NCBI GenBank assembly: GCA_021397845.1
Contig: CM038046.1
Location: 67,474,021 to 67,538,020 of the forward strand
Source of the DNA: Areca catechu
Lineage: Eukaryota; Streptophyta; Magnoliopsida; Arecales; Arecaceae
Direction of reading: 5' to 3'
Length of the DNA stretch: 64,000 nucleotides
Of the stretch, positions 1 to 9,518 are shown piece after piece (within the stretch, counting starts at the first letter, position 1; the number at the start of each line of letters is the position of its first letter). A model generated the notes under the pieces. The model was given only the letters and a program-made list of their open reading frames with translations. It had not been told where the DNA came from and did no database searches. The position numbers and the translations under genes are program-made.

Positions 1-515
1 GCCTCAAGTAAGCAGGTTCTTCTTCTTGCACCACTTGGGGGAGAAATCCATCAAGATACCTCAATCCAAGGAGGAGACAACTTCTTTCCAGATAAACCCA
101 AGCCAGGATGGCAAGAATTTTTCTTGAAGAGAGGATCAAGGAGGTGCCCCACAATGTTCCATAAAAATCCAAGTTATAAAAGGGAAGAGAGCATGTCTTG
201 GGAAGAAAATCAAGGAGGCACCCAAAAGTCTCCAAAAGTGCCAAAGCCATGAAAGGAAGAAGCCTAAACTTGTGGAGCAAGACTAGGAGGTGTCCAAATG
301 AGCCAAACCAAGAAGGGAAAATCCTTGATTTATGGAGAGATACTAGGAGACACCCCTATAACCTTCCATTTGGAGCTGATTTTCAAGTTTTCTTGGAGTT
401 TTTGGGCTGCCCACTCATGGAAGGAGTCTTGGGAAGAAAATTTGATGCCTAAAGTGTGGGTTAGTCCTATTAGTCCCACATGGGAAATGTATAAAATTTT
501 ATTTCTTTGTTATGT

Positions 516-555
516 CTATATATTCAACTCTATGTAACTCTTGAATTTAAATAAA
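516..555 (+). promoter_or_regulatory. TATA-like box and possible poly(A) signal in the A LTR
   Basis: CTATATATT lies at 516-524 and AATAAA at 550-555. The 3' LTR copy keeps the TATA-like box (5845-5853), but its AATAAA has become AATGAA. The spacing would suit a short R region. This is inferred from motifs only. Confidence 0.4.
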
Positions 556-1155
556 GAATGAAATCTATTTCTTTGTGAGAAACTTTGTGTTTCTCTCTTC
601 CGTACTTGTATTCAGGTGTTGAGCTCCGTGAGGGAGTAAATCCGGGTTCCCTAGGAACCTTGAGGAGGTGTGAGATCTCCAACCCCAAAACCCTAGCTTA
701 GTCCACCCATCTCTACTCCACCACCACCAAATCCTAATTTTCCATCTTCATCCCACGGCCCCTCTCTTCCACATCGAAGCCGGTCACCAGTATCCTGGTT
801 CAGATCAACTGTTTCAACTACAGAGCCAGTTCAAAGGAGAGTCAGATCAGTATCAAGATCTCTGGAACTTCTACATCCAACAATCTTCATTAAGTACTCA
901 GGTCAGTGTCTTTCTTTGAGTCTCTGGTTCTTCTTTTGTTCTTCTTCTTCCAGATCCTGAGTTCGAGAAGGAGGCCAACCTTACCATAGGACTACAATCC
1001 GAGGATCCATTGCGAAGATACCCCATCTCCAAGGATCCTACAATCTGCTCGAGAGTGTCCTCCAATTGAAGCAACGAGAGATATCACTGCTAGGTAACAA
1101 GAACCTTCCCTTCTCACTTTGTCTGTTTCGTTGAAACTCAAAGCAAACCCTAGAT

Positions 1156-1177
1156 CTGGGGGTTTCTCAATCCCCAG
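1156..1177 (+). other. U5 hairpin with conserved loop (A 5' LTR)
   Basis: CTGGGG and CCCCAG pair around the loop GTTTCTCAAT. The same hairpin is at 6482-6503 in the 3' LTR. Equivalents with different stems occur in other LTR families of the window (see findings). Confidence 0.6.
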
Positions 1178-1370
1178 CGATCCTACTTTTGAGTTACTCT
1201 GATAATCCACTCCTTTTAATTGTGCTCTCTGTCATTTCTTAGTTTCTTTCAACATTAGTTTATCTTTCCTTTGAGTCAAAGCCGACTTCTGAAAATAAAT
1301 AAATAAAGAAAAATACATTAATTTTAATTTACTTCCGCATCGCATCATCTTTTTTGTTCTGCATCAATTT

Positions 1371-1412
1371 TGGTATCAGAGCTTCTGTTCTGCATCATTT
1401 TGGTATCAGAGC
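1371..1412 (+). promoter_or_regulatory. Duplicated tRNA-Met primer binding site of element A
   Basis: TGGTATCAGAGC occurs at 1371-1382 and again at 1401-1412, each preceded by the LTR end motif TTCTGCATCA. The 3' LTR contains the first copy but not the second, so the second is the site used in the last transposition. The motif matches the usual plant initiator tRNA-Met site. Confidence 0.85.
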
Positions 1413-2302
1413 CCTATCTAGGGTTTCTGACTTGCTTGCATGTTTTGAGTGTCTCTCTTTTTTACTTTGTCTGCTCGAAGTAGACTCCCCAGGACGTCCG
1501 GTCCTAGGAACGAAGCGAGGTGCAAGCCTCCTCTTCCCATTCCATGGGGTGTTCCTAGGGCGTGTAGGGGATCCGCTGGGTTACAACTTAGTAGCAGGAA
1601 TTGTAAACGGGGGAAGCGTTCTGTTTTTAGTCTATAACTACTATGTTGCAGGAATTGTTTCTCATTGTAGGTAACTCCAAATTAAATGATTTTTATTTTG
1701 ATGGAACCAGTATATTTGAAGCTATTTTAAATTATTTTACTGTGATTTATTGGTTTCCGTGAAATTTCTGAGAGTTAAATTACAACAACTCTGTTTCTGT
1801 GTTTCTGCATTTCAATTTTTTTGAGTGATCATCTCCTAATTCATCTTAAGGGCAATTGAGCATCTAAGATAAGGGGAGGAGTTGATAACCTCTCCTTAGC
1901 CCAAAACCACCACTCATTCATTCGATCCGAAGCCTAATTTTAAAATTTATTTGACTTAATTTGCCCTAGTGGGCTAGGGACACCAACAAGTCGGGTCTAG
2001 GCTAGTGTTGAGTCAGTTTGTCTAGTTACTCTGTGTGTGCTTTGTACCCAGTGTCTAGAATGGTGGTTCAGGGATTCTATCCCGAAGGGCTTGCGTGCTG
2101 GTCCGCCTACCTGGCCAATCTCTGATTGGTGTCTAGGATTGGCATTTAGTGACCTAACACTCCCCTTACACCTGCCTGGCTGAGTCCTGAGTTACTACAG
2201 GCTAGCTTGCCACTCTGATTGGGCATCTAGTTTGGGCTCCAGGTCTAGTTAGCCCGTAGTCATTTTAGTCGAGTCTCATTTGGTGTGCTTGCTTGCATCA
2301 TC
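1413..2302 (+). other. Untranslated leader of element A
   Basis: About 890 bases separate the primer binding site from the gag ATG. I see no credible gene here. Bases 2051-2184 contain a module (GTGTCTAGAATGGTGGTTC, a CCAAT/ATTGG hairpin, CACCTGCCTGGC) that also occurs in the leaders of copia element H and gypsy element D. Confidence 0.7.
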
Positions 2303-4120
2303 ATGTCCACCCAGAATGGAGTACCCTACCAACCTGGTCAAATCCAACCTGATTTAGAGGCCATGATTAGAACTCTTACCGAAAGTATGACCAAATTGAG
2401 TCAGGATATGAATGAGGGTTTTGCCCAGTTTAGAGACCGAGCCCAGGGACTTGAGAAACGTAGACATCAAAATTGGACCCCTGATCCAAAATTTAATAGG
2501 CCCCAACCTCACCCATGCCAGGAGCCTAAGAGGACCTTATACCGTGATCCCGAGCATAACCCTAGGAGCCTTTATCCATACTTGGTTGACTCAGAAAAGG
2601 GACATGTTAGGAACACCGAACCTTATGCACCCACTTTTGATGGAAGACAAGAGACATATATTAAGTGGGAAGAACAAATGGATCGATATTTTGAGTGCAC
2701 TAACATATCGGAATTAGGACAAGTTAGGTTGGCCAAAACCAAGTTCACCAAACATGCTAAGTCACATTGGTATGCTATTGAGCATGAGTGTTATCAAGGA
2801 AAAGAGGAAATATATACTTGGAGAGATATGAGAAGTAAGTTGAGAGATAGGTACCTAGGTAGATCCTATGAGAAAAGACTTTTAGACCAATGGTACCAAT
2901 TGCAACAAGGTAATAGGCCTGTGTCTAAATATATTGAGGACTTCCAGTGGTATGACATGAAATGTAAAACCATTGAGACCGAAGCTCAGATCACATCGAG
3001 GTTTAGGGTTGGGTTACACCCAAACATTTATAGGAAGCTATGCCTTGAAAAGACCAATAAGTTAGACCGAGCCTACCAAGAAGCCCAAGACTATGAGTGG
3101 TCTTTAAGATATAACCAATCAAGTACTTTGGACTTAAAGCCAACCTCTACCAACTTGAGTCAAGTTCCGATTGATCCGACACCCGTAGTGAACCAGACTC
3201 TTGTTTGTCAATTCCAACTTGTGTCACCTCTTGACCAGAAGGATAACACTGAGGAGTTAGGCATGGTCATCTCAAAATTAGTTGACCCGACCAGAGCCGT
3301 ACTTAAAGAGGAATCAAAGGAGAATAGATTAGAACCTTTCAGTGAGATTGAGGAAGAAATATATGAGCCTGACATAAGTTTGATAGATGAATATGAAGAA
3401 GAAGAATTTGAGGATATCTCTCTCGATAATTCAATTAAACAACTCCTACCTATTGGGGTTATTGAGGGGACCCCTGCCACTCAAGGAATTCAGGAGTTAA
3501 CCCTAAGAGAAGACCCTTTTGAGGAAGTTCAGGAAGAGGAAATTACACCCAATGAAAGTTTAAGTGAGAATACCCCTGAACTCATTGAGGAATCCAAAGA
3601 AGACACCCCTGAGTCAAATCTGGTAGAGAAGTGTGAAGAAGGAAGGGGTTCACAAGAATTGTCCATTGGAAAGGTCCAAGAACAAGAAAAAGACAGTATC
3701 TTAGAGGACTTTCTAGATAAACATTCCAAAGACCTTCCTGATAACCTTCCACCTTCTAGGAGCACCCAGCCTACCCTAGAACTTGTACTTGTAGACCCTC
3801 CTAGAGCAAATCATGAGGTTTGGATGAGTGCACCTATAGAACAATGTCCTCATTTTAAGGTCGTCATGAATAACCAAGGTATGTTTCTTGTTTCCTATAA
3901 GCCACCTCAAAACTCTGATTCTTATTTCCTACCCTTCGCTGAATCTTCTCATGTTTCTAGAGCTATGGGATTACAGTTTACTGAGATTTCTAGGTTGCAA
4001 GACTCCTTAGAACCTATTAGGTTTGCCACCTACTTCTGGAAGACCTTATGGCACCTACTAGGCATCCATAATAAGTTTTCATGCTCGGCATGCCCTCCTC
4101 CGACCCAAGGTCAAACTTAG
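2303..4120 (+). CDS. gag: Gag polyprotein of element A (capsid domain, no zinc knuckle)
   Basis: This is a 605-residue open frame. The frame is open a little further upstream from a GTG, but the ATG at 2303, followed by STQNGVPYQPG, is the natural start. Roughly residues 110-270 are a gypsy-type Gag capsid domain (PTFDGRQETY, WEEQMDRYF, LRDRYLGRSYEKRLLDQWYQL, a YIEDF motif), which would assemble particles in the cytoplasm. The remaining half is very acidic and repetitive in Glu. The CCHC zinc knuckle expected after the capsid is absent. The frame has no stop, unusual in this window, although no pol follows it. Copy B is a broken version of the same gene; C and G carry a related gag with the opposite domain loss. 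Confidence 0.85.
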   Translation: MSTQNGVPYQPGQIQPDLEAMIRTLTESMTKLSQDMNEGFAQFRDRAQGLEKRRHQNWTPDPKFNRPQPHPCQEPKRTLYRDPEHNPRSLYPYLVDSEKGHVRNTEPYAPTFDGRQETYIKWEEQMDRYFECTNISELGQVRLAKTKFTKHAKSHWYAIEHECYQGKEEIYTWRDMRSKLRDRYLGRSYEKRLLDQWYQLQQGNRPVSKYIEDFQWYDMKCKTIETEAQITSRFRVGLHPNIYRKLCLEKTNKLDRAYQEAQDYEWSLRYNQSSTLDLKPTSTNLSQVPIDPTPVVNQTLVCQFQLVSPLDQKDNTEELGMVISKLVDPTRAVLKEESKENRLEPFSEIEEEIYEPDISLIDEYEEEEFEDISLDNSIKQLLPIGVIEGTPATQGIQELTLREDPFEEVQEEEITPNESLSENTPELIEESKEDTPESNLVEKCEEGRGSQELSIGKVQEQEKDSILEDFLDKHSKDLPDNLPPSRSTQPTLELVLVDPPRANHEVWMSAPIEQCPHFKVVMNNQGMFLVSYKPPQNSDSYFLPFAESSHVSRAMGLQFTEISRLQDSLEPIRFATYFWKTLWHLLGIHNKFSCSACPPPTQGQT

Positions 4121-4288
4121 AGAGCCTTAGTTTGTTAGGTTTAGACCTAGGGTTCTTTTGGAATAAAGTCCATTCTTTAGGAATGCGTCATCAGTCTAGT
4201 TTAGTTTTTCTTGACCCTTTACCAGGCTTTGGCTCAGATTTTGGTTTGATTGAGAGCACCAGGAAATGGGATTTGTATTTTGTCCAGG

Positions 4289-5098
4289 GCTGAAATTGCA
4301 TTCAATGTTTCGATCAATAGGTCTATAGGCTAGAGTCCCTTTGAAATTGTTCATGAATACAAGCCTCACACACCACTTGATCTGATTTCACTATTAGCCC
4401 ACACACACAAGTCTCTTGATGCACTTGCATAGCATGTAAAGGACTTGCATAAAGAAATTCATGCCAAAATAACTTTAAGTAATGAAACTTATAAGAAGTT
4501 GGCTGATTCTCAAAGACGAGTCAAAACTTTTGTTGAGAGAGACTATGTAATGATTAGGTTAAGGCCTGAGCGGTTTTTTCCTGGAACCGTTAGAAAGTTA
4601 CATGCTAGAGGAGCTGGACCATTTAGAGTAGTGAAGAGAGTAGGATCCAATGCCTATGTGCTCGAGTTGCCTCCAGAACTAGGCAATAGCTCTACTTTCA
4701 ACATTACAGACTTAGTAGAGTATAGGGAGCCGGTTGTGATTCCTAGTAAGCCTTTGAAACCTAATCCTGTTATTGAGAGTGATCCCGACCCTGTGTGTCC
4801 ACTAACAAACTAGCCTGTGAGGAAAGAGCAGATTGAAAAGATCCTGGATGATCAGGTTATCTCTACTCGTAATCGAGGATACCAAAGATACCTGGTCCGC
4901 TGGCAAGTAAGGCCAGACTCTGATGACTCTTGGATCTCCCGAGAAGAACTACAAGATTTGGATCCAGACCTCTTGGAGAGATACCAGAGCCAACTTGAGA
5001 CTTACTCGACAAGGTCGAGTTCCTCCCACCCCGGGAGAATTGGTGCGGGCACCAGACTCAGAAGAAGACTTCAGGGCTCCATCTGGATCTCTGATTGA
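4289..5098 (+). pseudogene. pol: Integrase C-terminal tail plus chromodomain of element A
   Basis: The frame opens at the deletion junction with the last part of an integrase core (AEIAFN, SPFEIVHEYKP), then the GPY/F-type tail (RPERFFPGTVRKLHARGAGP, NAYVLELPPELG). A chromodomain follows at about 4817-5010 (ILDDQVIS, YQRYLVRWQ, DDSWISREEL), which in chromoviruses directs insertion to particular chromatin. Three in-frame TAG codons (4331, 4430, 4811) interrupt it, with no frameshift. The first two are shared with copies B and C, the third with B. The frame runs 57 bases into the 3' LTR. Everything upstream (protease, RT, RNase H, the DDE core) is missing. Confidence 0.85.
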
Positions 5099-6723
5099 CC
5101 TTGCCCGAAGAATTAGGGTTTTCTAGTTTTATAATAAGGGTTGACCTGATCAACTCAATTTTGAGTCTGTAATTTTGTCATTTCAATTTTTGTTGGGTCA
5201 TGTTGACTCAGTCCAAGTCCAAGGCCCAGGTAGGTGTCATTCCCTTTGCCATAGGGCACCATATTTTCCAGCTACAAGTGGGTGCCACACTCCCTGCCAC
5301 ATCTCCATCCAGTGTACCTTGGTCCCCACGCCTCAAGTAAGCAGGTTCTTCTTCTTGCACCACTTGGGGGAGAAATCCATCAAGATACCTCAATCCAAGG
5401 AGGAGACAACTTCTTTCCAGATAAACCCAAGCCAGGATGGCAAGAATTTTTCTTGAAGAGAGGATCAAGGAGGTGCCCCACAATGTTCCATAAAAATCCA
5501 AGTTATAAAAGGGAAGAGAGCATGTCTTGGGAAGAAAATCAAGGAGGCACCCAAAAGTCTCCAAAAGTGCCAAACACATGAAACGAAGAAGCCTAAACTT
5601 GTGGAGCAAGACTAGGAGTTGTCCAAATGAGCCAAACCAAGAAGGGAAAATCCTTGATTCATGGAGAGATACTAGGAGACACCCCTATAACCTGCCATTT
5701 GGAGCTGATTTTCAAGTTTTCTTTGAGTTTTTGGGCTGCCCACTCATGGAAGGAGTCTTGGGAAGAAAATTTGATGCCTAAAGTTTGGGTTAGTCCTATT
5801 AGTCCCACATGGGAAATGTATAAAATTTTATTTCTTTGTTATGTCTATATATTCAACTCTATGTAACTCTTGAATTTAAATGAAGAATGAAATCTATTTC
5901 TTTGTGAGCAACTTTGTGTTTCTCTTCCGTACTTGTATTCAGGTGTTGAGCTCCGTGAGGGAGTAAATCCGGGTTCCCTAGGAACCTTGAGGAGGTGTGA
6001 GATCTCCAACCCCAAAACCCTAGCTTAGTCCACCCATCTCTACTCCACCACCACCAAATCCTAATTTTCCATCTTCATCCCACAGCCCCTCTCTTCACAT
6101 CGAAGCCGGTCACCAGCATCCAGGTTCAAATCAACTGTTTCAACTACAGAGCCAGTTCAAAGGAGAGTCAGATCAGTATCAAGATCTCTAGAACTTCTAC
6201 ATCCAACAATCTTCATTAAGTACTCAGGTCAGTGTCTTTCTTTGAGTCTCTGGTTCTTCTTTTGTTCTTCTTCTTCCAGATCCTGAGTTCGAGAAGGAGG
6301 CCAACCTTACCATAGGACTACAATCCGAGGATCCATTGCGAAGATACCCTGTCTCCAAGGATCCTAAAATCTGCTCGAGAGTGTCCTCCAATTGAAGCAA
6401 CGAGAGATATCACTGCTAGGTAACAAGAACCTTCCCTTCTCACTTTGTCTGTTTCGTTGAAACTGAGAGCAAACCCTAGTTCTGGGGGTTTCTCAATCCC
6501 CAGCGATCCTACTTTTGAGTTACTCTAATAATCCACTCCTTTTAATTGTGCTCTCTGTCATTTCTTAGTTTCTTTCAATATTTGTTTATCTTTCCTTTGA
6601 GTCCAAGCCGACTTCTGAAAATAAATAAATAAAGAAAAATACATTAATTTTAATTTACTTCCGCATCGCATCATCTTTTTTGTTCTGCATCAATTTTGGT
6701 ATCAGAGCTTCTGTTCTGCATCA
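5041..6723 (+). repeat. Element A 3' LTR
   Basis: It starts TGGTGCGGGCACC after the purine-rich GGGAGAAT and ends TTCTGCATCA. The left border is set by element B, whose two LTRs stop matching at the same place. The length is 1683 bases. ORFs read within it in either strand are fortuitous. Confidence 0.88.
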
Positions 6724-7045
6724 TTTACCAGGATCACTAAGAACCCTTACATAGTTAGCTTTGAATGGGATCACTAACAATCCACTTGGTTTTTAGAATG
6801 GGCTCACCATTAACCCAACACAACAAGAGTAAAAGAAAGTAAGCAACAATAATGATAAACTATATTTTCGGATGGTTGCTGATGCAGCTTGAGAGAAGCC
6901 CTCTTCAATGCACTTGAATGGCTTCTTTAACTTCTTCAATAAATTCTTCAAGCTTCTGAAGTGAGTTGGTGAAGACCTGAAGACTATCTTGAATGCTCTC
7001 TTTAGTGCTCTCTTGCTCACAAGCTCAATAAATGTTCAACTAAGC
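6724..7045 (-). repeat. Fragment of an old Sirevirus-like LTR (S1), left piece
   Basis: This is the target sequence between elements A and B. The rest of the same LTR continues at 13925-14902 beyond B. It has wording typical of such LTRs (GGATCACTAAGAACCCTTAC) and no credible gene. Confidence 0.55.
7041..7045. other. Target-site duplication of element B (left copy)
   Basis: TAAGC lies immediately before the first base of the left LTR and again at 13925-13929 immediately after the right LTR. Confidence 0.9.
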
Positions 7046-8603
7046 TGATGCAGAATGAAAGAGATGATGCAATGTAGAAGTAAATTAAGACTAATTTATT
7101 TATTTATTTTTTTTATTTTTAGAGGTCGGCTTTGACTCAAAGGAAAGTTAAACTAAATTGAAAGAAACTATGTAATAATTGAAAGCACAATCTAAAGAAA
7201 CTAGGTTATCATAGTAGTTCAGAAGTAAAGGATCGCTGGGGGTTGAGAAACTCCCAGACCTAGGGTTTCACTCTGAACTTTCAACAGGACAGAAGTAAAG
7301 AGAAGAGAAGGGTTACAGACCAGGCAATGATCTTCACAGAGTTTAGTGAAAGGACTCTCTTGAGCAGATTGTTGGATCCCCGGATTTAGATATCTTCGCA
7401 ATGGATCCTCCAATATTGGTCCTTTGGTAGAGTTGGCTTCTCCTGAACTCAAGATCTGGGAAAGAAGAAGAACAATTTATGGAACCAGATACTCAAGGAT
7501 TTACCAGATAGAAGAACTTGAAAGTTGATGTTGCTGAAGTCCTGATTCTCCTGGATGCTGATCTGGCTTCCTCTGGGATTTGCTCCGTATTCGAAGTAGC
7601 CGAACTGGACCTGGATGCTGGTGGTCGGCCACCACTTAGAGAGAAGGGCCGTAAGATATGGGGTAGGCTAGGGTTTTGGTGGAATGAAGAGGATGATGGG
7701 CGGCTAGGTTTTTGGAGTTGAAGTGGCTAACCTAGGGTTTTGGGGTTGGAGATCTCACACCTCCTCAAGGTTCCCAAGGAACCCGGATTTACTCCCTCAC
7801 GAAGCTCAACACCTGGATGCAAGTGCGAAAGAGAGAAACATATAGTTGCTCACACAGAAATTTGAATTCATTCATTAGTTGTTTTTCAAAACTTACTAGA
7901 GGGGTTTATTTTATAGGTCTTTACAAGAGGTCATGGTTTTACATCTTCCCATGTGGGACTAATAAGATGGATCTTCAAATTAGGTTTGTAGAATCAATTC
8001 CTTCTCATATGGCCGGCGAAGAGGTTCCATAAGTGTTGATTAATGGCTCCAAATGGTAAGTAGGTGGCGCCTCCAAGCCTTGCTCTTCAAGAAAAATTTT
8101 CTTCCTTCCATGCCTGGTTTTATCTAGAAATATTTGGGCGCCTCCTAGTCTTGCTCCCCAAGCTTTGCTCCTTTCTTTTCATAGCTTGGCTTTTATGGAA
8201 GTATTTTGGGCGCCTCCTTGGATTGAGGATCTTAAATTGATTTCTCCTTAAGTGGCGCATGAAAGAAGGGACCTGCTTTCTTGTGGTGTGGTGACCAAAG
8301 CACACTGGATGGAGATGTGGCGCCCCCTGGACTCAGTCGTGTGGCTGGGAGTGTGGCGCCTACTTGCTTGGGCCTGGGACAAAATGTGGCACCCTGGAGA
8401 AGACCTAGACCACTACTAGGACTTGTACTGAGTCAACATGACTCAACAAAATTTAAATTGCAGGGAAATACATACTCAACTAAAATTGAGTTGACCAAGT
8501 CAACCCTTATTACAAAACAAGAAAACCCTAATGCTACGGGCAAGGTCAATTAGAGATCCAGATGGAGCCCTGAAGTCTTCTTCTGAGTCTGGTGCCCGCA
8601 CCA
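7046..8603 (-). repeat. Element B 3' LTR
   Basis: Read on the minus strand it runs from TGGTGCGGGCACC to CTGCATCA. It pairs with 12365-13924. The U5 hairpin with the TTTCTCAA loop is at 7236-7257. Confidence 0.9.
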
Positions 8604-9350
8604 ATTCTCCCGGGGTGGGAGGAACTCGACCCTGTCGAGTTTAGATCAAGCTGGCTCTGGTATCTCTCCAAGAGGTTTGGATCCAATTCTTGTAATTCTT
8701 CTCGGGAGATCCAAGAGTCATTAGAATCTGGCCTTCCTTGCTAGCGGACCAGGTATCTTTGGTATCCTCGATTACGAGTAGAGATAACCTGATCATCCAG
8801 GATCTTTTCAATCTGCTCTTTCCTCACAGGCTAGTTTGTTAGTGGACACACAGGGTCGGGATCACTCTCAATAACAGGATTAGGTTTCAAAGGCTTACTA
8901 GGAATCACAACCGGCTCCCTATACTCTACTAAGTCTGTAATGTTGAAAGTAGAGCTATTGCCTAGTTCTGGAGGCAACTCGAGCACATAGGCATTGGATC
9001 CTACTCTCTTCACTACTCTAAATGGTCCAGCTCCTTTAGCATGTAACTTTCTAACGATTCCAGGAAAAAAATCGCTCAGGCCTAATCATTATATAATCTC
9101 TCTCAACAAAAGTTTTGACTCATCTTTGATAATCATCCTACTTCTTATAAGTTTCATTACTTAAAGTTATTTTGGCATGAATTTCTTTATGCAAGTCCTT
9201 TACATGCTACGCAAGTGCATCAAGAGACTTGCGTGTGTGGAAAAATAGTGAGATCAGATCAAGTGGTGTGTGAGGCTTGTATCCATGAACAATTTCAAAG
9301 GGACTCTAGCCTATAGACCTATTGATCGAAACATTGAATGTAATTTCAGC
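8604..9350 (-). pseudogene. pol: Integrase tail/chromodomain remnant of element B
   Basis: It is the minus-strand equivalent of the remnant in A, starting at the same junction (DLYFVQG followed by the integrase tail). It shares all three TAG stops of A and has further damage in the RPERF region and upstream. The stretch NAYVLELPPELG is still readable near 8950, and the chromodomain follows toward 8604. It cannot make a working integrase. Confidence 0.8.
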
Positions 9351-9518
9351 CCTGGACAAAATACAAATCCCAATTCCTGGTGCTCTCAATCAAACCAAAG
9401 TCTGAGCCAAAGCCTCGTAAAGGGTCAAGAAAAACTAAACTAGACTGACGACGCACTCCTAAAGAATGGACTTTATTCCAAAGGAACCCAAGGTCTAAAC
9501 CTAACAAACTAAGGCTCT

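Larger units (their letters stand above)
1..1397 (+). repeat. Element A 5' LTR (partial)
   Basis: It matches the 3' LTR from 5330 to its end. It finishes with TTCTGCATCA just before the functional primer binding site. An upstream copy of the binding site (1371-1382) lies inside the LTR. Confidence 0.9.
1..6723 (+). mobile_element. Element A: non-autonomous Ty3/gypsy (chromovirus-type) LTR retrotransposon, 5' end outside window
   Basis: Bases 1-1397 repeat almost exactly at 5330-6723, giving two LTRs in direct orientation. Between them lie a primer binding site, a leader, an open gag frame and the C-terminal tail of a gypsy integrase with a chromodomain. Protease, RT, RNase H and the integrase core are missing, so it cannot transpose without pol supplied in trans. 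About 290 bases of the 5' LTR lie left of the window, so the target duplication cannot be checked. In the first 600 bases I count roughly 11 differences between the LTRs, so the insertion is fairly young. Confidence 0.9.

Noticed and set aside
1401..1412. tRNA gene fragments, because of the tRNA-like TGGTATCAGAGC
   Set aside because: This is the complement of a tRNA 3' end, placed directly after LTRs; no cloverleaf sequence surrounds it.
4081..4293. A separate 70-codon gene after gag (also in B and C)
   Set aside because: It overlaps the gag end in another frame, ends at the deletion junction, and has no known domain. It is most likely non-coding sequence conserved by shared descent.
5208..5609. 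133-codon minus-strand ORF and its plus-strand neighbours
   Set aside because: They are inside the A LTR and recur only because LTRs are repeated; copies in other LTRs are broken.
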